The notes: a model not told the origin generated them from the letters alone. Counted from the first letter of the stretch, positions 1 through 8,095 are shown. The stretch is DNA of 20,389 nucleotides from Clostridia bacterium (GCA_016297535.1 JAEDGL010000030.1:1-20389); one strand, 5' to 3'. Made by a program: numbers and translations.

Positions 1-19
1 AGGCAAATGGTGCATCCCC

Positions 20-54
20 GGCGGAAAAGATCGCCGCAGGCGAGCTTTTTCGAC
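20..54 (+). repeat. Dispersed palindromic repeat, short form
   Basis: This 35-base imperfect palindrome starts GGCGGAAAAG and ends CTTTTTCGAC, with an inner CGCC/GGCG stem. Close relatives lie at 854-888 (reverse orientation) and at the outer ends of the longer repeats near 10377 and 11781. The first 23 bases are identical to the reverse complement of the 854-888 copy. It is non-coding and resembles a REP-type or MITE-derived element. Confidence 0.6.
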
Positions 55-60
55 GATCTG

Positions 61-104
61 AACAGAGCCATGCCCCGGATGCAGCGGGGGCATGGCTCTG
101 TTTT
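61..104 (+). terminator. Rho-independent terminator
   Basis: A perfect 16-base stem (61-76 with 87-102) closes a 10-base loop and runs into TTTTGATTGTTTC on the plus strand. The T-run favours ending a plus-strand transcript from a gene left of the window. On the minus strand the stem is followed by only TT, so it would serve the cytidylate-kinase-like gene less well. Confidence 0.8.
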
Positions 105-126
105 GATTGTTTCTTAAGGAAACGCT

Positions 127-720
127 TTATCGTTTGGCAAAGGCGATAATCGTATCCGCCACCTCGTCGGCGGTGCGGTTGTCGGTGCGCAGCATCAGGT
201 CGTAATTGGAGCGCAGGCCCCAGTTGCCGTCGGCAAAAAAGTTGTAGTAATTTTTGCGCTGCTTGTCGGTTTTGCGGATCAGGTCGCGCGCCGTGCCGCG
301 ATCCACCTTTTCCACGCGCATAATGCGCTCGATGCGCTTTTCGTCGGACGCGTAGAGAAACACATGCAGCACATTGGGCAGATCCTTGAGCACATAATCC
401 GCGCAGCGGCCCACAATCACGCAGTCGCCCTCGGCGGCGATGCGGTTGATGGTTTCAAACTGGGCAAGGAACACGCGCTGGTTCAGCGGCATCTGCAGGC
501 CCACATGCGCGTTGCTCACCTGCATGCCGGAGTTCATGAACAGGGCGCCCATTCCGGCCTTTTCATCGTGATGCTCCATCACTTCCTCGCACAGGCCGCT
601 CTCCTGCGCCGCGCGGGTCAGAATCTGCTTGTCGTAAAAGGGAATCCCCAGCTTTTGCGCCACCCGCTCGCCGATTTCACGGCCGCCGCTGCCATATTCG
701 CGGCCAATGGTAATAATCAT
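127..720 (-). CDS. Cytidylate kinase-like family protein
   Basis: This is a 197-residue P-loop kinase-like protein of the cytidylate kinase-like family (AAA_26 / Cytidylate_kin2), not the canonical Cmk. The N-terminal ITIGREYGSGGREIG is the family's P-loop. IPFYDKQIL follows at about 26-34, and an arginine-rich lid-like segment near 130-155 includes KTDKQRKNYYNFF. In the family the substrate is generally unproven; nucleoside monophosphate phosphorylation is inferred from fold. The start is supported by CTGGAGGTGGCGG directly upstream and by its own promoter. It stands alone, separated from the next minus-strand gene by a terminator. The length is normal for the family, and cytosolic location is inferred from the lack of signal or membrane segments. 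Confidence 0.88.
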   Translation of the reverse strand: MIITIGREYGSGGREIGERVAQKLGIPFYDKQILTRAAQESGLCEEVMEHHDEKAGMGALFMNSGMQVSNAHVGLQMPLNQRVFLAQFETINRIAAEGDCVIVGRCADYVLKDLPNVLHVFLYASDEKRIERIMRVEKVDRGTARDLIRKTDKQRKNYYNFFADGNWGLRSNYDLMLRTDNRTADEVADTIIAFAKR

Positions 721-778
721 TCCGCCACCTCCAGCCGTATTGTTTCATACAAAAGGATATTCATCGTTCTTTTGGCTT

Positions 779-807
779 ATTATACAACAGAAGCAGACAA
801 ATTTCAA
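779..807 (-). promoter_or_regulatory. Sigma-A-type promoter of the cytidylate kinase-like gene
   Basis: On the minus strand, TTGAAA (807-802), a 17-base spacer and TATAAT (784-779) lie about 60 bases before the start codon at 720. The match to the vegetative consensus is near perfect. It begins just after the terminator of the upstream operon, so the kinase gene is probably transcribed alone. Confidence 0.75.
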
Positions 808-811
808 TCAA

Positions 812-847
812 ATGAAAAGGACGTTCGGAAATTTTTCCGAGCGTCCT
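812..847 (-). terminator. Terminator of the ligase-symporter operon
   Basis: Read on the minus strand, AGGACG and CGTCCT (847-842 with 823-818) flank an inner stem TCGGAAA/TTTCCGA, separated by one mismatch. The hairpin is followed by TTTCATTTG. It lies about 50 bases after the symporter stop codon and should end the minus-strand operon. Confidence 0.75.
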
Positions 848-853
848 CAGCGC

Positions 854-888
854 GGCGGAAAAGCCCGCCTGCGGCGATCTTTTCCGCC
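854..888 (-). repeat. Dispersed palindromic repeat, short form
   Basis: GGCGGAAAAG (854-863) pairs exactly with CTTTTCCGCC (879-888), with a CGCC/GGCG inner stem. It is the reverse-oriented relative of the copy at 20-54. It sits between the symporter stop and the operon terminator, so it would be part of the transcript's 3' end. Confidence 0.6.
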
Positions 889-897
889 CTGCGGGCA

Positions 898-2454
898 TTA
901 TCCCTGCACTTCTTCGCCGATGGAATCCTTGACCGATACCAGCACCTTGCGGTCGTAGCAGCTGAACACATGGTCGATCAGCGCCGCGTCGGGCTTGCGG
1001 GTAAGCAGGCTTACCACGGGTACAATGATCAATCCGGCAAGCATGCAGAACGCGCCGGCGTTGATGGGGCTGCGAAGCATAACCGGGAACATGCCGCGCA
1101 CCAGCACATTGGATAGCATCACCACGGTGGAGAAAAGGAAGCTGGCCCACACACCGGCGGGGGTGGTGCGTTTCCAGTACAGGCCAAAGAGGAACGGCGC
1201 GAGGAACGCGCCGGCCAGCGCGCCCCAGCTGACACCCATGAGCTGGGCGATAAACGTTACGCTGGATTTGTACTGCACAATGGCCAGCACCACGGAGATG
1301 GCGATGAACATCACAATCAGCAGGCGCATGATAAGCAGCTGCTTCTTTTCATCCAGATCCTTGACCACGGTGCCCTTGATAAAGTCCAGCGTAAGGGTGG
1401 AGGAGGAAGCCAGCACCAGCGAGCTAAGCGTGGACATGGAGGCGGAGAGCACCAGAATCACCACCACGGCGATGAGCACCGTGCTCAGGCCGGAGAGCAT
1501 GGTGGGCACCACGCTGTCGTAGCCATTGGCAACGATATCGATCTGGTCGGAGAAAAGGCGTCCGAAGCCGCCCAGGAAGTAGCAGCCGCCCGCCACCAGC
1601 AGCGCGAACACCGTGGAGATGATCATGCCCTTGTTGATGGCCTGCTCATTCTTGATGGCGTAAAACTTTTGCACCATCTGGGGCAAACCCCAGGTGCCAA
1701 GGCTGGTCAGGATCACCACGCCAAGCAGGTTGACCGGATCGGGGCCAAAGAAGGAGGCGAACACGCCGGGGGTGGAGGATACGGCGGGATCGCTCACCTG
1801 GCCCAGCCTGTTGAGCGCCTCCAGGAAGCCGCCCTGGGAGTGCAGCACCGAGGCGATGACCGCAATGATGCCCGCAATCATGATAACGCCCTGGATAAAG
1901 TCGTTGATGGCGGTGGCCATGTAGCCGCCGGCGATCACGTAAATGCCGGTAAGGATGGCCATCACGATAACGCACACGGAGTAGTCGATGTTAAAGGCCA
2001 TGCCAAACAGGCGGCTGAGGCCGTTGTACAAAGAGGCGGTGTAGGGAATGAGGAACACAAAGATGATGGCCGAGGCCGCCAGCTTGAGCGCCTTGCTGTT
2101 GAAGCGTTTTTCAAAAAACTGGGGCATGGTGGCGCTGTCCAGGTGCTGGGTCATCACGCGGGTGCGGCGGCCAAGCACCGCCCAGGCCAGCAGGGAGCCC
2201 AGGATGGCGTTGCCAATGCCCGCCCAGGTGGCGGCGATGCCATACTTCCAGCCAAACTGCCCGGCGTAGCCCACAAACACCACGGCGCTGAAGTACGAGG
2301 TGCCGTAGGCAAAGGCCGTCAGCCACGGGCCCACGCTGCGCCCGCCCAGCACAAAGCCGTTTACGTCCGTTGCGTGGCGGCGGCAGTACAATCCAATGCA
2401 AACCATGGTGCCAAAGAAAACCGCGAGCATTGCCAGTTTGATCAACAGATCCAT
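898..2454 (-). CDS. Sodium:solute symporter (SSS family)
   Basis: This 518-residue polytopic membrane protein has about 13 hydrophobic helices and belongs to the SSS family (PutP/PanF type). The family signature GGYMATAINDFIQG lies at 177-190. SASMSTLSS at 337-345 matches the TM8 segment whose Ser-Thr pair (341-342 here) binds Na+ in PutP. VNGFVLGGRSVGPW near 31-44 and GYAGQFGWKYG near 62-72 match the conserved first helices. Known members take up amino acids, organic acids, vitamins or sugars, and the substrate cannot be read from sequence. It starts 38 bases after the ligase-type gene, with a weak AGAGG site, so it shares that gene's T-box-controlled transcript. I infer a substrate linked to tyrosine, such as an aromatic acid or tyrosine itself. 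Confidence 0.9.
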   Translation of the reverse strand: MDLLIKLAMLAVFFGTMVCIGLYCRRHATDVNGFVLGGRSVGPWLTAFAYGTSYFSAVVFVGYAGQFGWKYGIAATWAGIGNAILGSLLAWAVLGRRTRVMTQHLDSATMPQFFEKRFNSKALKLAASAIIFVFLIPYTASLYNGLSRLFGMAFNIDYSVCVIVMAILTGIYVIAGGYMATAINDFIQGVIMIAGIIAVIASVLHSQGGFLEALNRLGQVSDPAVSSTPGVFASFFGPDPVNLLGVVILTSLGTWGLPQMVQKFYAIKNEQAINKGMIISTVFALLVAGGCYFLGGFGRLFSDQIDIVANGYDSVVPTMLSGLSTVLIAVVVILVLSASMSTLSSLVLASSSTLTLDFIKGTVVKDLDEKKQLLIMRLLIVMFIAISVVLAIVQYKSSVTFIAQLMGVSWGALAGAFLAPFLFGLYWKRTTPAGVWASFLFSTVVMLSNVLVRGMFPVMLRSPINAGAFCMLAGLIIVPVVSLLTRKPDAALIDHVFSCYDRKVLVSVKDSIGEEVQG

Positions 2455-2492
2455 AATGATGCCTCTCTTTCCGAATGTTCAGGGTATGAATG

Positions 2493-4127
2493 TCAGCCGC
2501 TGATCTGCGCCTCCACCAGCCTGCCCTTGCAGTAGCGCTCGCGCAGCACGGGCTTTTCGATTTTGCCGGTGGGGTTGCGGGGAACCCGGTCAAAGATCAC
2601 CCTGCGCGGGCGCTTGTAGCGCGGCATACCCTCGCAGAAGCGGTTGATTTCCTCCTCGGTGCACGTCATGCCCTCCTTGATTTCCACAATCGCGGCGGCA
2701 ATTTCGCCCAGGCGCGCGTCCGGCAGGCCGATAACGGCCACGTCCTTGATTTTGTCATACTGGCGCAGATAATCCTCAATCTGCACGGGATAGAGGTTTT
2801 CGCCGCCGGAGATGACCACGTCCTTCTTGCGGTCCACCAGGTAGATGAAGCCGTCCTCGTCCTGGCGCGCCATGTCGCCGGTGTAGAGCCAGCCGTTTTT
2901 GAGCGTTTCGGCAGAGGCTTCCTCGTTTTTGTAGTAGCACTTCATCACGCCCGGGCCCTTCACAATCAGCTCGCCCACGTCTCCGGGGGCGACGGAAACG
3001 CCCTTTTCATCCACAATGTCCGTCTGCCACAGATACCCCGCCTTGCCGATGGCGCCCACCTTGTGCACGTTTTCCACCCCCAGGTGCACGCAGCCCGGGC
3101 CGATGGATTCGGAAAGGCCGTAGTTGGTATCGTACTGGTGATGGGGGAAATGCCTGAGCCAGCGGTGGATCAGGCTGGGCGGCACGGGCTGCGCGCCGAT
3201 GTGCATCAGCCGCCACTGATCCAGCATGTAGTCGCCCAGGTGGATGCGGCCGGAATCGATGGCGTCCAGCAAATCCTGCGCCCAGGGCACCAGCAGCCAC
3301 ACGATGGTGCACTTTTCCTCCGAAACCGTGCGCAGAATCCACTCCGGCTTTACGCCGCGCAAAAGCACCGCCCGGCTGCCGGAAAGCAGCGATCCAAACC
3401 AGTGCATCTTGGCGCCGGTATGGTACAGCGGGGGAATGCAGAGGAACACATCCTCGCGGGTTTGGCCGTGGTGGTTCTGCTCGGTCTGGCAGGAGGAGAA
3501 CAGCGCGCGGTGATCATGCAAAATGGCCTTGGGAAAGCCCGTGGTGCCGGAGGAAAAATAGATGGCCGCGTCATCCTCCTCCGAAAGTGCAACGGGCGGC
3601 TCGGAGGAGGAGCAGAAGTTGACCAGCGTAAGGTAATCCTCCGTGTAGGCGGGGCCGTTTTTGCCCACAAAGAACATGGTTTTCAGCTTCAGCCGGCCGG
3701 CGATGGGATCCATGCGGCTGACGAACTCCGGCCCGAACACCAGAATATCCACATCCGCCAGGTTCAGGCAGTACTCGATTTCATCGCTGGAGTAGCGAAA
3801 GTTCATGGGTACGGCGATACACCCGGCCTTGAGCACGCCAAAGTACACCGGCAGCCATTCCAGGCAGTTCATCATCAGGATGGCCACCTTGGTGCCCCGG
3901 GGCGTCGCGCGGCTGAGCAGCAGGTTGGCAAAGCGGTTGGCGCGGCGGTCAAAATCCTTCCAGCTCATTTCGCGGCGGTAGGGGGTGTCCGGACTGGCCG
4001 CCTCGATCAGGTTAAGCTCGCGCCAGGTGGACGCCTTGTCGCGCGCCTCGGAGGGGTTTACCTCCACCAGCGCAGTCTCGCTGCCATAGAGCCTTGCGTT
4101 TCGTTCCAGTAGCTGGGTAATGATCAT
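2493..4127 (-). CDS. AMP-dependent acyl-CoA synthetase/ligase
   Basis: This 544-residue adenylate-forming enzyme should activate a carboxylic acid to acyl-AMP and then to a CoA thioester. The core motifs are present: SSGTTGFPKA (192-201, phosphate binding), YGLSES (336-341), TGD (416-418), DRKKD hinge (432-436), SGGENLYP (440-447) and the catalytic lysine region PTGKIEK (519-525, Lys522). There is no carrier-protein domain, so an NRPS role is unlikely. The acid is unknown. A longer reading frame runs up to 4370, but its first 81 codons lie inside the T-box leader. The start at 4127 has AAGGAGG at good spacing and lies after the attenuator. It is the first gene of an operon with the SSS symporter. 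Control by a tyrosine T-box suggests an aromatic acid substrate; this is inference. Confidence 0.9.
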   Translation of the reverse strand: MIITQLLERNARLYGSETALVEVNPSEARDKASTWRELNLIEAASPDTPYRREMSWKDFDRRANRFANLLLSRATPRGTKVAILMMNCLEWLPVYFGVLKAGCIAVPMNFRYSSDEIEYCLNLADVDILVFGPEFVSRMDPIAGRLKLKTMFFVGKNGPAYTEDYLTLVNFCSSSEPPVALSEEDDAAIYFSSGTTGFPKAILHDHRALFSSCQTEQNHHGQTREDVFLCIPPLYHTGAKMHWFGSLLSGSRAVLLRGVKPEWILRTVSEEKCTIVWLLVPWAQDLLDAIDSGRIHLGDYMLDQWRLMHIGAQPVPPSLIHRWLRHFPHHQYDTNYGLSESIGPGCVHLGVENVHKVGAIGKAGYLWQTDIVDEKGVSVAPGDVGELIVKGPGVMKCYYKNEEASAETLKNGWLYTGDMARQDEDGFIYLVDRKKDVVISGGENLYPVQIEDYLRQYDKIKDVAVIGLPDARLGEIAAAIVEIKEGMTCTEEEINRFCEGMPRYKRPRRVIFDRVPRNPTGKIEKPVLRERYCKGRLVEAQISG

Positions 4128-4158
4128 GCGTATCTCCTCCTTGATGGGGTTGTGCGTA

Positions 4159-4198
4159 AAAGAAAACGTCCTCTGTATCCCTGCGGATACAGAGGACG
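4159..4198 (-). terminator. T-box attenuator (terminator hairpin)
   Basis: On the minus strand a 14-base perfect stem (4198-4185 with 4180-4167) and a four-base loop are followed by TTTTCTTTT. It lies directly after the T-box antiterminator and 32 bases before the ligase start codon. In T-box leaders, uncharged tRNA stabilises the antiterminator and prevents this hairpin from forming. Confidence 0.9.
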
Positions 4199-4440
4199 GA
4201 TCAAACCGTGGTACCACCTCATATTTGCTGCCCGGAGGCAGCCTCGTCGGGTCCTGACAGACCGTAGCGCTGTATCGGGCGCTCCCGTCCTTGCCTACTG
4301 GGCCCAAAGCCGTTTGGAAGGCCGCTCTGAAAGGTATTTCCATATCGGGTTCCCGCTGCCTTGCACCCACCGGCAGCTCTCTGCAGGGCCTGTTTCCGAC
4401 ATGTACTTGGTTTCGTCATCGCGTTGGGATGAAATTGAAT
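4159..4440 (-). ncRNA. T-box riboswitch leader, tyrosine (UAC) specifier
   Basis: The minus-strand leader has every main T-box part. Stem I begins with GATGACGAAACCAAGTACATG-type sequence. The CATGTCGG and CCGATATG arms pair around the specifier loop, and the 3' side reads GAA-A-UAC-C-UUUCA-GAG. This has the same spacing as the well-known glycine leader GAA-A-GGC-A-UUCUU-GAG, which places the specifier UAC at 4336-4334. Stem III shows AGTAGGCAAGGACGGGAG. The antiterminator GAGGTGGTACCACGG lies at 4220-4206. Its bulge TGGT pairs with an ACCA tRNA end, as expected for tRNA-Tyr with discriminator A. Uncharged tRNA-Tyr should therefore turn on the ligase and symporter genes. The T-box call is very firm; the UAC reading is firm but made by eye. 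Confidence 0.93.
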
Positions 4441-4446
4441 GGTGCT

Positions 4447-4475
4447 ATTGTAGTCGCGGATGGCGGTTTTGTCAA
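4447..4475 (-). promoter_or_regulatory. Promoter of the T-box operon
   Basis: On the minus strand a perfect TTGACA (4475-4470), a 17-base spacer and TACAAT (4452-4447) precede the T-box leader by a few bases. It lies between the end of the glycan operon (stop at 4547) and the leader. Confidence 0.88.
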
Positions 4476-4546
4476 GATGTCGATCGAAAAAAACATCAAA
4501 AATACTTTGGAGCATTGAAAAAGCATTTTCGCCGCCCTGATTTTTT

Positions 4547-4972
4547 TCAGCGCCCTTTCCGGCCAAACGTCCAGTACTTGTTTACCACAAAATTCAGCGG
4601 GATGGTAATGGCCAGGTTCAGAAACGGCGCCAGCCACTGCGGCACCCGAACCGCCTCCACCCACAGCAGCAGCAGCAGCCAGTTCAGCACAAACGTGCCG
4701 CCATAGGCCGCGAGCGATTTGAAATACATGCGCACGTGATGGCGCAGGGGCTTTTTTTGTCCGTCGCCAAAAACGCAGCGGTTGTTCCAGTAATAGGCGT
4801 TTACCACGCTCACCACCAGGCCGATGGGATCGGCCAGCAGATAATGCACCCCAAGGGCCAGGCAGGCCTCGTAAACGGCAAGGGAGATCAGCGTATTGCT
4901 CAGGCCCACAATGCCAAACTTGACAAACTGCCACAGCCTTTCAACAAGGGGATGGTGCCAGAAGCGTTTCAT
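4547..4972 (-). CDS. GtrA-like membrane protein (lipid-linked sugar flippase type)
   Basis: This 141-residue protein has four hydrophobic helices and the GtrA-family pattern: QFVKFGIVGLSNTLISLAVY at about 16-35, NAYYWNNRCVF in the middle and a closing NFVVNKYWTFG. GtrA-family proteins are thought to help move undecaprenyl-phosphate-linked sugars across the membrane. The start codon overlaps the stop of the upstream membrane protein gene (ATGA), with GGAGG inside that gene, so translation is coupled. It is the last gene of the six-gene glycan operon. With the GtrB-like transferase and the GT-C-like protein it forms the usual three-part set that adds a side sugar to a surface polymer. I see no strong terminator after it. 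Confidence 0.87.
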   Translation of the reverse strand: MKRFWHHPLVERLWQFVKFGIVGLSNTLISLAVYEACLALGVHYLLADPIGLVVSVVNAYYWNNRCVFGDGQKKPLRHHVRMYFKSLAAYGGTFVLNWLLLLLWVEAVRVPQWLAPFLNLAITIPLNFVVNKYWTFGRKGR

Positions 4973-6708
4973 AATTCCTCCGGTTCGTACTCGTCAAAAT
5001 GAAAGATGTATACAAAGCCGTACTCGGAATAGATCTGGTAATCCACCTGCGGGCCGATTTTTTCACGCAGCCAGTCAAGAATCACCAGCGGCGGCGGGTC
5101 GATCTGGCCGGAGACGATGTACACATCGTCGCGCAAAAGGGCGTGGGGATCCAGATGGTTCAGGTCGATGCCGTAGCGCGCAAACTGCGCAACGCTCTCG
5201 GGGCTGCGCAGGCACCAGCCGCCCCAGCTGCTGATGTTGTTGGGCATTTCCTCGCCGTAGCGGGGGAACACGCGCATATCCGCGCTTGAAAGCGTGGAAT
5301 CGTAGATATACAGCGCTTCGGGATCAAACTGGGCGTACTCCTCCAGATCCGTCATGGCGCTGCCCTCCTGGCTTTGGCGCTGCTCATCGATCAGCAGCGG
5401 CGAAATCGCCCCGGCTGCGCTCCAAAGCCCCACCGCCGCCAGCAGCACGGCGCATACCGCCCGTGCCTGCGGCCTTTGCGCGGGCAGGCATGCAGGCAGC
5501 AGCGAATAACACATCACCGCCGCGGGCAGCGCGGCCGTCAGCAGCGCGCGCAGGGGCAGGCGCCCCGCCAGCGCCAGGTAGGCGATCATCACTGCCGAAA
5601 GAAGCAGCGCGCCCAGAAGGGATACGCACAGCCGCAGGCTGCGCCTGTGCGCCGCGCCCAAAAGCCCCATCAGCGCCGCCAGCAGCGCAACGCCCAGGCA
5701 TGCCATGTCCTCGGGGTGGTGCTGCGCGGTCTGGCAAAACAGCTCCCACGCCTGATGCAACCGCCCCGTCAGGGTGCGCTCGTCGTTGCGGTGCATATAC
5801 TGCGTAAGGGCTACAAAATCATCGGTGGAAATGTCCTCGTCCAGAAAGCACCAGCTTTGCACCATGTTCTGCTGCGTGCGGTCCCAGCCCACCAGCTCAA
5901 AGGCCTCCTGCGGCACGTTGTGGATGCCCACGTAATCCATGATTTCGGTGTTGGCCTCCTGCCAGCGCAGATAATCCTGCGCCTGCGAGTTGCCCAGCTC
6001 CCACTGGCGCAGGCCCAGCATAACGGCCAGCACCGCCGCCACCAGCGCAAGCGACGCCGCCATGGGGCGCAGCGGCCGCTTCGCGCCCCTGCCCAGGCCA
6101 TAGTCCTCCCACACCGCAAGTACAAACGAAAGCCCGCAAAAGCCCAGCACCGGCAGCAGCGCGCTCTGGCGCAGGGCGTAGCTCAGGCACACCAGCGCCA
6201 GCGCCCCCGCCATGCCCGCCATCACGCGCCATCCGCCCCGGTCATGCTCTATGCACAAAATCTGCGCCACGGCGGCCGCGCCCAATAGCGCCGCCGTTTG
6301 GGTAAAGGTTAGCCGAATCACATACTTTACGCACAGCGTAAGCACAAACACCGCCGCCACAAGCACGCCCAGCCACAGGGGCTGGCGAACCTTGAGGGCG
6401 CTTTGCATAAGGCTTTTGGCAATCACCAGCACGCTTAGCGCCAGCAGCGCCATCTGCGCGTAGCTGAACCATGGCAGCCCCGGAAACAGCCGGCTTACCC
6501 AGCACAGCGGCCACGCAAGCAGGCCGTGAACAAAGATATGAAAATGCGCCGGCTCGCCCGTTTCATACCCCATAAAGGCGCGCAGAATACCCGCGTCGTC
6601 GTTGGTGGCATACAAAACATCGGTGCAGGTAAGCACAAACACCATCATGGCCGCCGTCATCAGGGCGGCGATCAGCCAGCACAGGCCTCTTTTGCGTGCG
6701 TGCGTCAT
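4969..6708 (-). CDS. Large polytopic membrane protein, GT-C glycosyltransferase-like
   Basis: This 579-residue protein has roughly ten to twelve hydrophobic helices and then a soluble C-terminal part of about 130 residues. After the first helix comes TNDDAGILRAFMGYETGEP (about 35-53). The Asp-Asp pair at the outer end of helix 1 resembles the catalytic loop of GT-C enzymes, which use polyprenyl-phosphate sugars as donors. PGLPWFSYAQMALL follows in the next helices, a pattern common in uncharacterised Firmicutes membrane proteins. The gene overlaps the GtrB-like gene by one base (TGATG) and the GtrA-like gene by four. In three-component systems the third protein transfers the flipped sugar to the polymer outside the cell, and I infer that role here. 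The exact acceptor is unknown. Confidence 0.75.
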   Translation of the reverse strand: MTHARKRGLCWLIAALMTAAMMVFVLTCTDVLYATNDDAGILRAFMGYETGEPAHFHIFVHGLLAWPLCWVSRLFPGLPWFSYAQMALLALSVLVIAKSLMQSALKVRQPLWLGVLVAAVFVLTLCVKYVIRLTFTQTAALLGAAAVAQILCIEHDRGGWRVMAGMAGALALVCLSYALRQSALLPVLGFCGLSFVLAVWEDYGLGRGAKRPLRPMAASLALVAAVLAVMLGLRQWELGNSQAQDYLRWQEANTEIMDYVGIHNVPQEAFELVGWDRTQQNMVQSWCFLDEDISTDDFVALTQYMHRNDERTLTGRLHQAWELFCQTAQHHPEDMACLGVALLAALMGLLGAAHRRSLRLCVSLLGALLLSAVMIAYLALAGRLPLRALLTAALPAAVMCYSLLPACLPAQRPQARAVCAVLLAAVGLWSAAGAISPLLIDEQRQSQEGSAMTDLEEYAQFDPEALYIYDSTLSSADMRVFPRYGEEMPNNISSWGGWCLRSPESVAQFARYGIDLNHLDPHALLRDDVYIVSGQIDPPPLVILDWLREKIGPQVDYQIYSEYGFVYIFHFDEYEPEEL

Positions 6709-7664
6709 CAGGCAATCTCCTTATCCCGGCCCTGTGCGCGCTGGCCGTCGGCAATTTCAATCAGGAAGGGCGGGCGGCGGCGCGACGCGTCAAACGTGCG
6801 CCACAGGTACGCGCCCAGCAGCCCCAGCGTAAGCATGATGACACCAAAGCTGAGCAGCTGAAAGATGAACATCATCGTCCAGCCGGTTACCTCGATGCGC
6901 CCCGTCAGCTTGGAGATGAGCGCGTCCAGCGCCCACAGCAGCGAGCCCGCCACGCTCAGCGCTCCCAGCCCCGTTACGCAGGTGATGGGCACGGTGGAAA
7001 AGCTGAACAGCGTATCCATGACCAGGCGGATTTTCTTTTTGAGCGTCCAGCGGCTTTTGCCGATTTTGCGCTCGCGGCGGATGTAGGTAACCGTTCCGGT
7101 TTGAAAGCCCGCCCACAGCAGCTGGCCGTCCAGCGCGCTGTTGGGCTCGGACATCCGGCCCAGCACCTCGATCACCCGGCGGTCCACCAGAAACACGTCA
7201 AAGCCCTTTTTGGGCATGTTGGGCAGGGCGAAGCGGCGGGTCATGCCGTAGTAGAGATCGGCAAAAAACTCCTGCGCCCGGCTTTCCTCGCGGCCCTCGC
7301 GCACGGCCAGCACCACGTTGCAGCCCTCGCGCCATTTCTCATACATTTCAAGCAGCATTTCGGTGGGCTCCTGCAGATCGGCCGCCTTGACCACGGCGCA
7401 GTCGCCGGTGGATTGCATCAGCCCGCACAGCACCGCCGCGTCGGAGCCAAAGTTGCGGCTGAGCTTGAAAATGCGGATGCGCCTGTCCCGCATGGCCAGC
7501 GAGAGCATCACGCGGTAGCTGTCGTCGCCGCTGCCGTCATCCACCATGATGATTTCCACGTCAAAATCCACCACGTCCAAAATTTTCTGCTTGATATCCG
7601 CATACAGCGGCGGCAGGTTTTCGGCGTTGTAGTATACGGGAATCACGATGCTCATTTTAGGCAT
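6708..7664 (-). CDS. Family 2 glycosyltransferase, GtrB/polyprenyl-phosphate type
   Basis: This 318-residue protein has an N-terminal GT-A domain and two C-terminal membrane helices (about 222-244 and 262-290), the layout of GtrB, ArnC and DPM1-like enzymes. These move a sugar from a nucleotide donor to polyprenyl phosphate on the inner membrane face. MSIVIPVYYN (4-13) and VDDGSGDDS (41-49) bind the nucleotide. The metal-binding region reads KAADLQEP (93-100), with Ala95 where many relatives have the first Asp of DxD. KSRWTLKKKIRL (203-214) matches the conserved basic stretch before the helices. The start ATG overlaps the stop of the ketoisomerase gene by eight bases and has GGAGG nine bases upstream. 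The sugar donor is probably the amino sugar made by the operon's first genes. Confidence 0.88.
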   Translation of the reverse strand: MPKMSIVIPVYYNAENLPPLYADIKQKILDVVDFDVEIIMVDDGSGDDSYRVMLSLAMRDRRIRIFKLSRNFGSDAAVLCGLMQSTGDCAVVKAADLQEPTEMLLEMYEKWREGCNVVLAVREGREESRAQEFFADLYYGMTRRFALPNMPKKGFDVFLVDRRVIEVLGRMSEPNSALDGQLLWAGFQTGTVTYIRRERKIGKSRWTLKKKIRLVMDTLFSFSTVPITCVTGLGALSVAGSLLWALDALISKLTGRIEVTGWTMMFIFQLLSFGVIMLTLGLLGAYLWRTFDASRRRPPFLIEIADGQRAQGRDKEIA

Positions 7665-8073
7665 CCGCGCTCACCTCCTGCACAAAGGCATCGTAATCGC
7701 GGATGTACTCGCCGGGGTCGTAGGGTTCGCTGCTCAGCACCAGCAGCACCGAATCCGGCGAAAAATCGTACATGTCCTTCCAGATCATGCGGGGCAGGTA
7801 CAGCCCCGTGTGCGGACGGTTGATGGAAAACACCGCCTCGTTGCCCCGTCCGTCATCCACGCGCACCTTGCTCTGGCCCGCCACGTTGATCAGCACAAAC
7901 TCGCTTTTGCGGTTGGCGTGCCGGCCGCGGACAACGCTGGGATCGCTGCCGTAAATGTAAAACATGCGCTTGATTTCGAAGGGAATGTCCTTCATGCCCT
8001 CCACCACCACCAGGTGGCCGCGTTCATCGCCGTGCTGGGGAAATGCCAGCATCTGTACGCCGTTCAGGTTCAT
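7657..8073 (-). CDS. FdtA/QdtA-type sugar 3,4-ketoisomerase (WxcM-like cupin)
   Basis: This 138-residue cupin is of the WxcM/FdtA family. Members convert dTDP-4-keto-6-deoxyglucose to the 3-keto isomer, which a PLP aminotransferase then aminates. Family landmarks are DERGHLVVVE (16-25), VVRGRHANRKSEF (47-59, His52 in the usual histidine position), VRVDDGRG, GLYLPRMIWKDMYDFS and the closing YDPGEYIRDYDAF. The length is normal. It lies two genes after a DegT-type aminotransferase, the normal partner of this enzyme. Which isomer it makes (fucose or quinovose series) cannot be told from sequence. The dTDP-sugar synthesis genes rmlA and rmlB are not in this window. Confidence 0.88.
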   Translation of the reverse strand: MNLNGVQMLAFPQHGDERGHLVVVEGMKDIPFEIKRMFYIYGSDPSVVRGRHANRKSEFVLINVAGQSKVRVDDGRGNEAVFSINRPHTGLYLPRMIWKDMYDFSPDSVLLVLSSEPYDPGEYIRDYDAFVQEVSADA

Positions 8074-8095
8074 TTGTGCGCCTCCTCCAAAAGGG

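Noticed and set aside
2490..4112. 540-codon open frame antisense to the CoA ligase
   Set aside because: It is a shadow frame of low complexity with no recognisable domain, opposite a clear adenylate-forming enzyme.
4128..4370. N-terminal extension of 81 codons on the acyl-CoA ligase
   Set aside because: It runs through the T-box antiterminator and attenuator. A strong AAGGAGG site precedes the inner ATG at 4127.
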